From assembly GCA_036850905.1 (NCBI GenBank), contig CM072092.1, forward strand, positions 4,402,001 through 4,466,000: 64,000 bases of DNA. Reading direction: 5' to 3'. Source of the stretch: Luffa acutangula (lineage: Eukaryota > Streptophyta > Magnoliopsida > Cucurbitales > Cucurbitaceae). Below the pieces are notes generated by a model. The model was not told the DNA's origin. It did no database searches and worked only from the letters and a program-made list of their open reading frames with translations. Shown here piece by piece: positions 49,601 to 60,500 of the stretch. The stretch's first letter is position 1. The number at the start of each line of letters is the position of its first letter. The position numbers and the translations under genes are program-made.

Positions 49601-52600
49601 TGAAATGGGCCCTGAGCATATCCTCATTCCAACCACCGGACACAGTAAATAGATCACTAACCATACTATCCTCAGAAAGCGTCGGGACCGACTGCACCTG
49701 AAGAGATAACCCATTAGGCAGCCAGTTCGAGCCATAAATAGGTATGGACCGGCCGTTACCTATCCTCCAGCGGCACCCTCGAACCAAGAGCTCCCGCCCC
49801 CATAACAAGCTGCGCCAGATAAAGGACGGTCGTGAACCCAGACCTGCCTCCAAGAAACCTGAGTGGGGAAAATAACGACCCTTAAGCACAGAGCACAAAA
49901 GCGAAGAAGGATCCTGGAGAACACGCCAGCACTGCTTAGCCAACAGGGCTTGGTTGAAAAGTTCCATATCCCGAAACCCCAACCCACCCAAGCATTTAGG
50001 GAGGCATAGTGACTCCCAACTCATCCAGTGTATTCGCCTCGTATCTTCAGACCCATTCCACCAAAACTTGGCCATGGTTCTGTGGATCTCTTTTGTCAAA
50101 CCCCTAGGCAACCGAAAGCAGTTCATCGTATAACAAGGAATAGCCTGCACTATAGATTTAAGGAGGACTTCTTTCCCTGCTATCGAAAAAACTTACCCTT
50201 CCAACCCTGGATCTGACGCCAGACACGATCCTTTATAAACTTCAAAGTCCCTGACCGATTGCGTGGCATGAACGACGGCAGGCCTAGGTACTGCTGGTGA
50301 CATGGACAGTAGGACACAGACAGGATTTGGCTAACATACTGCTGGGACCCTTCTCCTGTATTCGGGCTAAAAGCAACAACCGACTTCTCGTAGTTGATAG
50401 TCTGCCCTGATGCCTTCTCATACCATATCAGCAGGTCTCGAATAACCGACGCTTCACTCCCATTGGCCCTAAAAAAAAGGAGACTGTCATCTGCAAAGAA
50501 GAGATGTGAAATCGCTGGGCAAGAGCGCCCAATCCTCAAACCAGTAATCTGAGCTCTTCGCTCAGCACCTCGCAGCAAACTAGACAACCCCTCTGCACAT
50601 AACAGGAACAGGTATGGGGAAAGGGGATCCCCCTGCCGAAGACCCCTGGACGGCACCACATGTCCGACCTTCTCCCCATTCAGGTTGAAAGAGAAAGAAA
50701 CCGAGCTGACACACCTGAGGATCAGATCAACCCACTGCTGAGCAAACCCCAATCGTAACATGACCTCTCGGAGGAAAGACCACTCTACCCTATCATATGC
50801 CTTGCTCATGTCCAGCTTCAGCGCAGCCCAGTTAGCCTTCCCTCTGGTCCTCCTTCGAAGCTCGTGGATACACTCGAAACCCAGGATGGCATTATCCACA
50901 ACACATCTCCCTGGAATAAATGCACTCTGATTCTGTGAAATCAGTTGCGGCATAAAATGCTTCATACGGTTAACCACAGCCTTTGAAACTAGCTTATAAC
51001 TCACATTGCAGAGGGAGATAGGTCTAAAATCAGCGACCCGTCTGGGAGCTTTGACCTTCGGGATTAGCACAATCATGGTATCATTAACAGCACTTGGAGA
51101 CCACCCGTGATTCAGAACTGCCAAACAACTCTGAATGACATCCGGCCCAACAATGCTCCAATGATTCTTGTAGAAACTCCCCGACAAACCATCTGGACCA
51201 GGGGCTTTATTGGGATGTGTCTGCCTTAATGCCATCAAAATCTCCTCCTCCGTAAACGGGCATAATAAAGCTTGGTTCATGTCATCACTCACAGAAGGGT
51301 ATAAATCCCGCAAAGCCACATCAAAATCCTGCACACTTGGTCCCGATGAAGTAAACAAATTCGAGAAGTACTCGGTCATTACCTGGATAACTGCAGACTT
51401 CTCCTGCTGCCACACCCCCCGACTATCCTCCAAGCCCCCAACACGATTAATCTTCCGGCGGTAGGAGGCCCGACAATGGAACCACCGCGTATTGCGATCC
51501 CCTTCCCGAAGCCACAGCTCTCTAGACCTCTGTTTCCAATATACCTCCTCCTCCCGTAATACCTCCTCCAACTGAGCCTCAGCCTGAACAAGCAAATCAC
51601 GAGAGTCAGATGCACGGAGATCAGCGATGGCCGACTGAACCCTCTGGTTGGCAATGCTTATGCGCCTCGGGAAATTCCCGGACTTTGATCGACCCCAACC
51701 AGCCATCGATTGCATACATCTCTTAGCCTTATCAGCAATAACCGAAGGCGTTATATCACTAGACTCTCCTTGCCTCGCACCCCATGCATTACCAATCAAC
51801 TGCCGTAAATCTGGTTGACCAAGCCAAGTCTCCTCAAAGCGAGCAATCCGCTGACCACTCTGCGCCCAAACCTGCGGAGGAGGGCTAAGTACCAGCTCCA
51901 CCGGTCTATGATCGGACTGACTATAGTCAAGATGATTCACCACATAATTCGGATAGAGATCTGTCCAAGTTGTAGTGCTAAAGACCCGATCCAACCGTTC
52001 ATAGATTGTCTCCCCCCCCCCGCCGCCTGTTACACCAAGTGAAGCGATCTCCCACAAACCCCAAGTCCAACAGCCCACATGAGTCAACCACACTCTGAAA
52101 AGCAGACAGCTCAGACAGCGGCTTATCCCTACCCCCATCCTTCTCATCCTGGCATAAGATAGCGTTAAAATCGCCACCAATCAACCAAGGCGTATCAGCA
52201 CAACCTCTTAGTTTGGATAAAAGAGACCAAGTCTGAGAATGTTGGTCCGCCGTCGGGAACCCATAGAAGCCAGTGAACCGCCACCGACAATCATCCCAAG
52301 AGATCCACCCATCAATATGATTCTTGGAAAAGGAAAGAAGGCTAAAAGACACCGAGGACGCCCACATGAGGGCCAACCCACCACTCCGTCCATGGCAGTC
52401 AACACAGAAACAACTGTCAAACCCCAACACACGTTTCGCAGACGACATTCTACTGGCAGACACCTTCGTTTCGGAAAGGAAGAGCACCTGAGGTCGTTTC
52501 TCCTGAACTAGCTTGTTCAGGCGCCTGAATGTTCGGGGTGACCCCGACCCCCGACCATTCCAAAATATCACACTCATAACCCCGGGCGGGGCTGGGACCC

Positions 52601-52656
52601 AGCCACCGCCAACACCGTCGGACCAGTTACATTTGACACCACTCCCTCTTCATTCC
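46689..52656 (-). mobile_element. L1-type LINE, about 6 kb, 5' truncated, with 12-bp target-site duplication
   Basis: The element runs on the minus strand from 52656 to a poly(A) tail (the T-run ending about 46705). The direct repeat GAAACTCTTATT flanks it (46679-46690 and 52657-52668), overlapping the tail by two bases. Coding order is AP-type endonuclease, reverse transcriptase, zinc-binding domain, RNase H. No gag-like ORF1 precedes the endonuclease, so the copy is 5' truncated. About 1.7 kb of apparently non-coding sequence (48441-46706) lies between the RNase H stop and the tail, a very long 3' UTR. The element is far more GC-rich than its surroundings. Confidence 0.93.
48442..52577 (-). 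pseudogene. LINE ORF2 (endonuclease, reverse transcriptase, RNase H), interrupted
   Basis: In order on the minus strand: endonuclease from 52577 (WNGRG, SETK, GGDFN, DRFTW, SDHRPV); reverse transcriptase to about 50190, including PGPDGLSGSFYKNHW, RPISLCN, RQGDPLSPYLF and the catalytic FFADD; a zinc-binding zf-RVT segment (about 49480-49200); and RNase H (48890-48500) with NVDAS, an acidic residue in AEGWA, ETDSLRL and NRVAHVLA. Lesions are a frameshift at a ten-base C run (52012-52021), another at an A run (50186-50191), a TGA where Trp is expected (49530-49532), and a frame change at a C run (48991-48996). Three of the four are in homopolymers, so assembly error is possible for those. Confidence 0.88.
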
Positions 52657-53129
52657 GAAACTCTTATTATTAGATCATTGTTGTTGATAAATAATACATG
52701 GAGTGACATCTATATTTGGGTGATTTTCAAATAACTTTCCTCCACTTTTTTTTTTTTAATTGGAAAAGAAAATGGTTGGTTTAATTTCAATCACTTTTCC
52801 TTCTTTCCATGTCTTTATCCTTTTTTTTTTTTCCTTTTTTTGAAATAAGACATTATCCTTTTTCTCGAGAAAGGGGACACAAATAGTTAATGAAGTCCCA
52901 TAAAACCGATCTGGCTCTGTTTCAATATGAATATATTATATATAACCAAAATTGGAAGCAATAATATTATGATTTTCTTTAAAAAAAAAAAAAGAAAAAA
53001 AAAAACCCTTATAGGTCTCAATACATTCTCACACTATGTTAATGTACTCATTTTTTTTTTTTTTTTGAAAAATGCTAATGTACATATTTAATGTCAACTC
53101 ATCTATCTGTTGAATAATTGACAAACTTT

Positions 53130-53226
53130 GTCAAAGCGAGCTTAGCTCAGTGATAATTAGCGTGTACCTTCGATTAACAGGGTCAAAGGTTCAAATCCTC
53201 CCACCCGAAATGTTGATGTACTAAAA
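53130..53226 (+). mobile_element. tRNA-derived SINE with 14-bp target-site duplication
   Basis: GTCAAAGCGAGCTTAGCTCA (A box) and AAAGGTTCAAATCC (B box) are followed by CGAAATGTTGATGTACTAAAA. The flanking repeat AATTGACAAACTTT is perfect (53116-53129 and 53227-53240). Confidence 0.88.
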
Positions 53227-53600
53227 AATTGACAAACTTTAATAAAAAAAAGATAATTATGAAGAAAATGCAAAGATTAAAATAGATAATTTAAAGCTTA
53301 AAAACAAAAATAGCTCAAATTTAAATTTGAGGATGAAAAAAAAATTAAACATAAATTTGACCGTGAGTTGAAATTTAAAAGTTGTAGCTGGCATTGGTCT
53401 GACGCGGATCATCTAGGCCACGTGAATCTTTTTCTGTGGAAGTCCCATCCCAATGAATCTTGTGATAAAAATGTAGAATGCCAAATAAAATAACCGCTAT
53501 TTATATTTTAGGTTAATTTATAAGGTTACTTCTATGATTTTTTTTTTTTTCGGGAAGAAGGATTACTTCTATGATTTTTTAACCGCTAACCTCGTTCTCT

Positions 53601-53767
53601 CGGATCCTCAACATGATCCGAATACCCGTTTGGGTTTAATGGGTTCTAATACCATATTATATTATATGGACTTTCATCTCAAAACCAATTGGCAATGAGT
53701 GGGGTGACCCTTCTAACATATATATTGTGAGGTCTCCACTTTTCTTTCCGATGTGGGATCCTCAACA
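53601..53767 (-). mobile_element. TRIM copy with a full 113-bp LTR
   Basis: On the minus strand the LTR runs 53767-53655 (TGTTGAGGATCCCACATCGG ... ATAATATAATA) and is followed by TGGTATTAGAACCC, a degraded initiator-Met primer site. Only about 41 bp of internal region remain before a second LTR start (TGTTGAGGATCCG, 53613-53601) that breaks off. The layout and LTR length equal those at 38626. Confidence 0.75.
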
Positions 53768-54909
53768 ATCCATATTCCATACCATTGTTTGGTTGAAATT
53801 TTAGAGATATAATAAAATATCACAACTATATATATCAAATAAGATTTAATTTACTTTTTTCCTCTGTTTCTTTCCCCATAAATCAATTAAAAATTGTGGG
53901 CACGAGCAAACCAACTTGTCTTACCCATCCCCCCTCCAACAATAAATAATCTGTAATTTTTTTTTTTAATTTTAGAAAATGTTATCTTCTTTCTCTCTCT
54001 CTTCTCCCTAAAATTCTTCAATTTTATCATACATGGAGCAAAAATATATTTGATTTAATTCCACAAAATTCTACTTGAACTTTATGTTTTTTTAAACAAA
54101 ATTGATTAAAACTAATCCACTCACATCCAAGCAATGGAAAAAATGATCAACTAATCTTGATCGCACATAGTTTGGAGGACGTTAGTATGTTTACACCCAC
54201 AACCTTCAACATATCTCGAGTTATGCATTTCAAAACTTAACCGATCATCAACCTAGTCCTATAAATTCAATGTTGACTCTAAGATAGATATATCTGGTCA
54301 TGATCAATCATATACTTCTAGCTAGCTTTTTCTTAAAAAAAAAATAAATTATATTCTTATTAGATCACATTCACCCTTTCTAGTTTAATCGTCAATGTCT
54401 CTTTGATTAACAGTTTCAAAAAAAAAAAAAAAAAAAGTCTCTTTGATTAACATTTAATCCGTCTTAAAAAACTCTACACTAAAACCCAGTTTCTATAGTT
54501 ATAATCATTGACGTCCTATTATTTTCGGAAGGAATAAAACATTAACCCATTAAAAATTGATAACCATAAACAAACAACAACGTCAAAATTTAAAGATGTT
54601 CATTTATTATTATTTTTTTTTAAAGTTAAAAGATTTCATCATTATTAATTTTTTAAAAGAGAGGACGAGTTCAACATAATTAAAAATGGATAAAAATAAT
54701 TCGCCCAAGAAGATAACAATAAAGGAAACTAAAGAGGAACATAGAAGAAAGAAAAGAATTGGAAGCTTGTGATTTCGTCATTTCACCAAATTTATTTTCA
54801 AACGTGTTTGGATTTTTTTTTTTTTTACTTAAAAATAATCCAATAAAATTTCCAATGCCACAACAAAATCATGCGATGAACTCAAAAGAATAATAAAAAT
54901 AATAATAAC

Positions 54910-56149
54910 CAGTGGCGGATCCAGAAATTTATGTGAGGGGGGGCTTGAATTCGTATAAAGATTATTTAATATAGTGATATCAATGGCGGATCCAAAACTT
55001 TATGTGAGTGGAGCTATATAGAAGTAATTTTAGTCTGTACTTGAAATTTGTCCCTACTGTAAGTTTAAGTTAATTTTGATCAAAAATTTTTAAGTAATAT
55101 TTTTCATACAATGAGAGACACAATGTGAACATATTTCTAAAAAAAAATAATTGGTCTCTATTATTATTATTTCTATAACTTTTTTTTTAGAAAACTAACA
55201 ATAAACTCACTATAAGACCAATTTTAAACTTTATTGAAATTACTTGGACTAAAATTGAACATTTTAAAGTACAATGACTAAAATGAAACATAACTCATTG
55301 TAAAAAAAAAAAAAAAAAAAAAAAGAAAGAAAGAAACAAAACCCAAAGTGATCAATAAGCAAAATGATATTTTGAACACATTGATATATGTTAATATCAA
55401 TTCGTATATTTTGATATTAAATTTGTTAAATTATAAATTTAATTATTAAGTTTTCAAAATTTTGAATCTAATAGAACTTTGAATTAAAAAAAAAACACAC
55501 ACAGTTTATTAGTTTATTAGGTCACATATCTATTAGACATTAAACTGAAAACTTAGAAACTTAGGTTTAAAGGTGAATGGTACGTTTAAAGAAAAATAAA
55601 AAAAAATCTAGTATTACAATTTAAAAATATTTGGATTGTTCCATCTTTAAAAATGGAAAAGAAAATTTTAAAATAAAGTTGAAAAAAGAACTATAATGAT
55701 ATAGGTTTGTTATTATTTTATATATGTGTAAATACAAAAATTATATTTTAATTTAAACTATTTTAAACATATGAAAAAGAAAAACGATGAATAAAAAAAA
55801 AAAAAAAAAGAAAGAAAGAAAACGAGAAAGGAAAAAACAAGACGAAAACGAGGAGAAAGAATGAAAAGGAATATGGAAAAAAAAAATAAAAAACGTAAAC
55901 ATAAACAAGAAAAAAAAGCCTAGAAAGAAATGGGAAAAAAATAAAACAAAAGCAAAAACCAGTAATAAAAACGAAAATACGCGTGTGCAGGGGTTTGAAC
56001 GCAAGCGCAGAGGATTTACAGGAGGGGCTCAACCCACAACGACATCCAGATAATATAGTAAGATTTTACGATTTAATATATATATAGAGTATATGTAGAA
56101 GTTGAGGGGGGGCTCGAGCCCCCCCGGGCCTATGCTACCTCCGCCGCTG
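54910..56149. mobile_element. Non-autonomous hAT-type DNA transposon (1240 bp) with 8-bp target-site duplication
   Basis: The ends are CAGTGGCGGATCC and, inverted, CAGCGGCGGAGG, resembling the CAGGGGCGGA-type termini of hAT/Tip100 elements. A perfect 8-bp duplication, ATAATAAC, flanks it (54902-54909 and 56150-56157), which is diagnostic of hAT. There is no transposase: the interior is AT-rich with a purine-rich tract (55760-55930). G-rich subterminal blocks (GAGGGGGGGCTCGAGCCCCCC near 56104) occur at the right. A second terminus-like sequence (CAATGGCGGATCC, 54981) lies 71 bp inside the left end. Confidence 0.9.
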
Positions 56150-56276
56150 ATAATAACAATATAATCGTGCTAAATTAAAGGTATTATTCAATAAAATTTA
56201 ATTTTCTCAATTTGGTTTTTATCTCAAAGTTTTAATGTATAGACCAAAACCAAACAATAACTTCCAATCTTTATCC

Positions 56277-56370
56277 GTCAAGAATAGTTTGACTCAATTG
56301 GCATAAAGCTTATATTCCGACCAACAGATCAGAGGTTCAAACCCCCACCCCCATATGTTGTAAAAAAAAA
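56277..56370 (+). mobile_element. tRNA-derived SINE (second subfamily) with 14-bp target-site duplication
   Basis: GAATAGTTTGACTCAATTGGC (A-box side) and AGAGGTTCAAACCC (B box) are followed by CCCATATGTTGTAAAAAAAAA. The flanking repeat TCCAATCTTTATCC is perfect (56263-56276 and 56371-56384). Confidence 0.86.
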
Positions 56371-56933
56371 TCCAATCTTTATCCTCAAATTGTTCTTAAT
56401 AAAAATATTTACCCTAAAATAAGTAAAAAAAAAATCAATCTTTCCACTTTGAAACCAATAAAATCAAATATGGAATAGAACCTAATTGGTTAAAATTAAT
56501 ACTATTTTCATATTTGTATTTCGTGTCTCGTTTCATTTTAGTTTCTATACTTTCAAATATCGAATTTTAGTTGTTGTAATCTCCATAAATCTTAAAATTA
56601 ATACTTATAACTTATTTGAATTAATTAGTGAAATAATAACAATAATTTTCATGAAAAGAAAATAGTGGATATATATTTTCAAAATTTATAAGAAATGAAA
56701 ATTAGAGATTTTTTTTCTTTCTTTTGAAAAATAGTAAATATAGTTTAAAAATAGAGACTAATTTTAAAATATGTTAAAAATACAACTAAAATTGAATATT
56801 TAAAAGTATAGAACTAAAATGAAATGAGACCGATGAAGTACATGACCAAACGGTACTTTAACCAACCTAATTCGAACCAAAATAGTCACTTCAATTCGAT
56901 CGAATTTTTCAATTTTCTCGATTTCATACACAC

Positions 56934-57480
56934 TGTTGGATTTATGAATAAAATTATTTTAATAAAATAAAGAATCACAACTTTACGTGAAAGGGTATGT
57001 CTTTTGATAAAGGACACAACCCTATGTGAAAGGGTGCGTCTTTTGTAAAGGACATGACCCTATGTGAAAGGGTGTGTCTTTTGGTAAAAGGATACAACCC
57101 TATGTGAATGGATGTGTCCATTTATCAAAAGACACAACTTTTACACGAAAAGATGTGACTATTTGAATGGCCACAAATAGTCTATAAATATGTGATTCAG
57201 TTTGAGTTTTAAAACACAAGAACAAGATACAAACTCTTCTTTAAAAACTCTTCTCCTACTTTTCTCGGTACGATTACTTAAATACCAATGTTCAAGAGTC
57301 CTATGATTAGAGTGCTACATTCATAGGTGGGTAATCCGTCCTATCCTGGGAGACAATTGTTCATGATACCTTGAGCACCATAGAGGGAACAAAATTGTCT
57401 TAAGGAAACAACGCTATCGTTGGGTTCGGATTGATTTGGTTTTACGTGTTTCCTTAAGTGTTTGTGAAAGGGTGCCAACA
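56934..57480 (+). repeat. 5' LTR of the copia element
   Basis: The U3 part carries tandem units of 38-40 bp (56987-57025, 57026-57063, 57064-57103, then a partial one), each containing GTGAAAGGGT and CTTTTGNTAAAGGA-like text. This is the arrangement of LTR enhancer repeats. A 14-bp inverted pair (TGTCTTTTGATAAA and TTTATCAAAAGACA) brackets them. TATAAATA is at 57183-57190, so transcription probably starts near 57215. Confidence 0.93.
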
Positions 57481-57590
57481 ATCTTAAGACAATTTTGTAA
57501 GTTTATTTTGTTTCTATTTGGTGCTATTTGCTTCCATTCTTATACCTTTAATTTGTATCAATAATTTTGATTGATTATTGATTCATAGAA

Positions 57591-60500
57591 ATGTCTTCAA
57601 TAATACCGAAGACACCGAGTCCCATACCACAAGGTGGTGGAAATTATGGGGAAAAGCCTGAGAAGTTCAACGGTAGTGACTTCAAACGTTGGCAACAAAA
57701 GATGTTGTTCTATCTCACAACATTGAGTCTGGCAAGATTTCTCAAAGAAGATGCTCCTGTTCTGGATGAAGGAGAGACCGACAAAGAAAAGTTTCTGGCA
57801 CTTGAGGCATGGAAACATGCAGAATATTTGTGCAGGAACTATATCTTGAATGGACTGGACAACACACTATATAATGTTTATAGTGGGGTTGATTCGGCAA
57901 AAAGTCTTTGGGAATCACTGGAAAAGAAATATAAGACGGAAGATGCTGGAGCAAAGAAATTTATAGTTGGAAAATTTCTAGACTATAAAATGGTTGATTC
58001 CAGAACCGTCATAAGCCAGGTTCAAGAAATTCAAGTTCTCTTACATGAGATTCATGCTGAAAAAATGTCTGTCAGTGAATCCTTCCAAGTTGCTTCGATA
58101 ATTGAGAAGTTACCGCCATCATGGAGGGACTTCAAAAATTATCTCAAGCATAAGCGCAAAGAGATTAAACTTGAAGAACTAATTATTCGGTTGAGAATTG
58201 AGGAGGACAACCGTAAACCAGAAATGGAAAATGGAGGCAATGATCCTATGACCTCGAAAGCCAATGTTATAGAAGGATCTTCCAAGGCCAATAATAAGAA
58301 GAGGAAGTTTTTTGGGGCTGGTCCAAGTCAGCCACACAACAAGGGCATGAAGTTCAATGGCAATTGTTATAATTGTGGAAAGCCTGGACATCGATCCAAG
58401 GATTGTCGGAAGCCAAAGTCTTCTCAAAAGAAGAAATCGAATGCTCAAGCACATGTAACAGAAATGGATACTCTTTCTGATGGAGTTGCTGACATTGATT
58501 TATCTGCTGTAGTGTCTGAATGCAATTTGGTAGGAAATACCAAGGAATGGTGGGTAGACACTGGAGCCACTCGTCATATCTGTGCCAATAAGTGGATGTT
58601 CTCTACTTATACGTCGGTAGGAAATGGAGAACAACTCTACATGGGTAATTCTTCAAGTTCCAAAGTTGAGGGACGAGGAAAAGTGGTACTGAAGATGACT
58701 TCTGGCAAAGATCTGACGCTTAATGATGTGCTTCATGTTCCTGACATTCGCAAGAACCTAGTATCTGGTTCTCTACTTAGCAAAAATGGATTTAAACTTG
58801 TCTTTGTATCGGATAAGTTTGTACTTAGTAAGCATGATGTGTATGTGGGGAAGGGTTATTTAAGTGATGGTCTGTTCAAGATGAATGTAATGACTATTGT
58901 ACCCAAGTCCTCTACTATTAATAATAAGAATGTCTCTTCTGCTTACTTGATTGACTCTTCTAATATTTGGCATGAAAGATTAGGCCATGTTAATTACAAA
59001 ACTTTGAAGAAGTTGTGTAATATGGATTTAATACCTAATTTCACATTTGATCATAATAAAAAATGTGAAATATGTGTTGAATCAAAGATGACAAAACCTC
59101 CATTTCATTCAGTAGAAAGAGAAACTGAACCACTTGAGTTAATTCACAGTGATATATGTGATTTGAAATTTTTGCCAACAAGGGGAGGTAAAAAGTACTT
59201 TATAACATTTATTGATGATAGTACACGATACTGTTATATATATTTGTTAAAAAGTAAAGATGAAGCTATTGAAGTGTTTAAACACTACAAAGCTGAAGTG
59301 GAAAATCAACTAGGCAAAAAGATAAAAATGCTTCGAAGTGATCGAGGGGGAGAATATGAATCACCTTTTGAAGGTTTCTGTTCAGAAAATGGAATTATCC
59401 ATCAAACTACTGCCCCCTATTCTCCTCAATCAAATGGCATAGCAGAACGAAAAAATCGAACATTGAAAGAAATGATGAATGCTATGTTGATTAGTTCAGG
59501 ATTACCACAAAATTTGTGGGGGGAAGCATTGCTTACAGCAAATTATATCCTGAATAGAATTCCATATAAGAAAACACAGGAAATTCCATATGAATTATGG
59601 AAAGGTCGAAAACCGACTTATAAATTTATGAAAGTGTGGGGGTGTTTGACAAAAGTGGCTATTCCTAAACCAAAAATGGTTAAAATAGGGCCAAAAACGG
59701 TTGACTGTGTATTTCTTGGATATGCAATTAATAGCAGTGCATATCGGTTCCTTGTACATAAGTCAGAAAATTCTGAGATACATGCAAATACAATTATTAA
59801 GTCAAGAAGTGCATCATTCTTTGAAAATGTGTTTCCTTATAATATGAAAAATGAGTCAAATATAAGGAAAAGGACACATGAATCATCATCCAATCAAGGA
59901 AATGTGGATGAGATCCAAGGGCCGAGACGTAGTAAACGAACAAGAGTTGAAAAAACTTTTGGACCAGATTTTCTAATATATTTGTTAGAAAATGAACCTC
60001 AAACGTTTACTGAAGCTACTTCTTCTCCAGAAGCACCATATTGGAAAGAAGCTATAAAAAGCGAAATTGATTCCATTATGCAAAACCATACATGGGAATT
60101 GGTTGATCTTCCTCCTGGTACCAAACCATTAGGTTGTAAATGGATTTTTAAGAGGAAAATGAAAGCAGATGGAACAATTGATAAGTATAAAGCTCGTCTT
60201 GTAGCAAAAGGCTATAAACAAAAAGAAGGGTTGGATTATTTTGATACATATTCACCCGTTACTCGAATTACATCTATTCGTATGTTAATAGCCTTAGCAG
60301 CTTTATACGACCTTGAAATACATCAAATGGATGTAAAAACGGCTTTCTTAAATGGAGAATTAGAGGAAGAAATATATATGGAACAACCAGATGGTTTTGT
60401 TGCTCCTGGGCAAGAGAAGAAAGTATGCAAATTGGTCAAATCTCTTTATGGTTTGAAACAAGCGCCTAAGCAATGGCATGAAAAATTTGATCATGTCATG

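Larger units (their letters stand above)
52669..54901. other. AT-rich intergenic stretch
   Basis: No gene is visible. It holds a SINE (53130-53226), a TRIM copy (53601-53767) and A/T runs. Confidence 0.6.

Noticed and set aside
55753..56032. Phe-rich 83-89 codon frames
   Set aside because: They are translations of an A/G-rich low-complexity tract inside the hAT element, with no protein signal.
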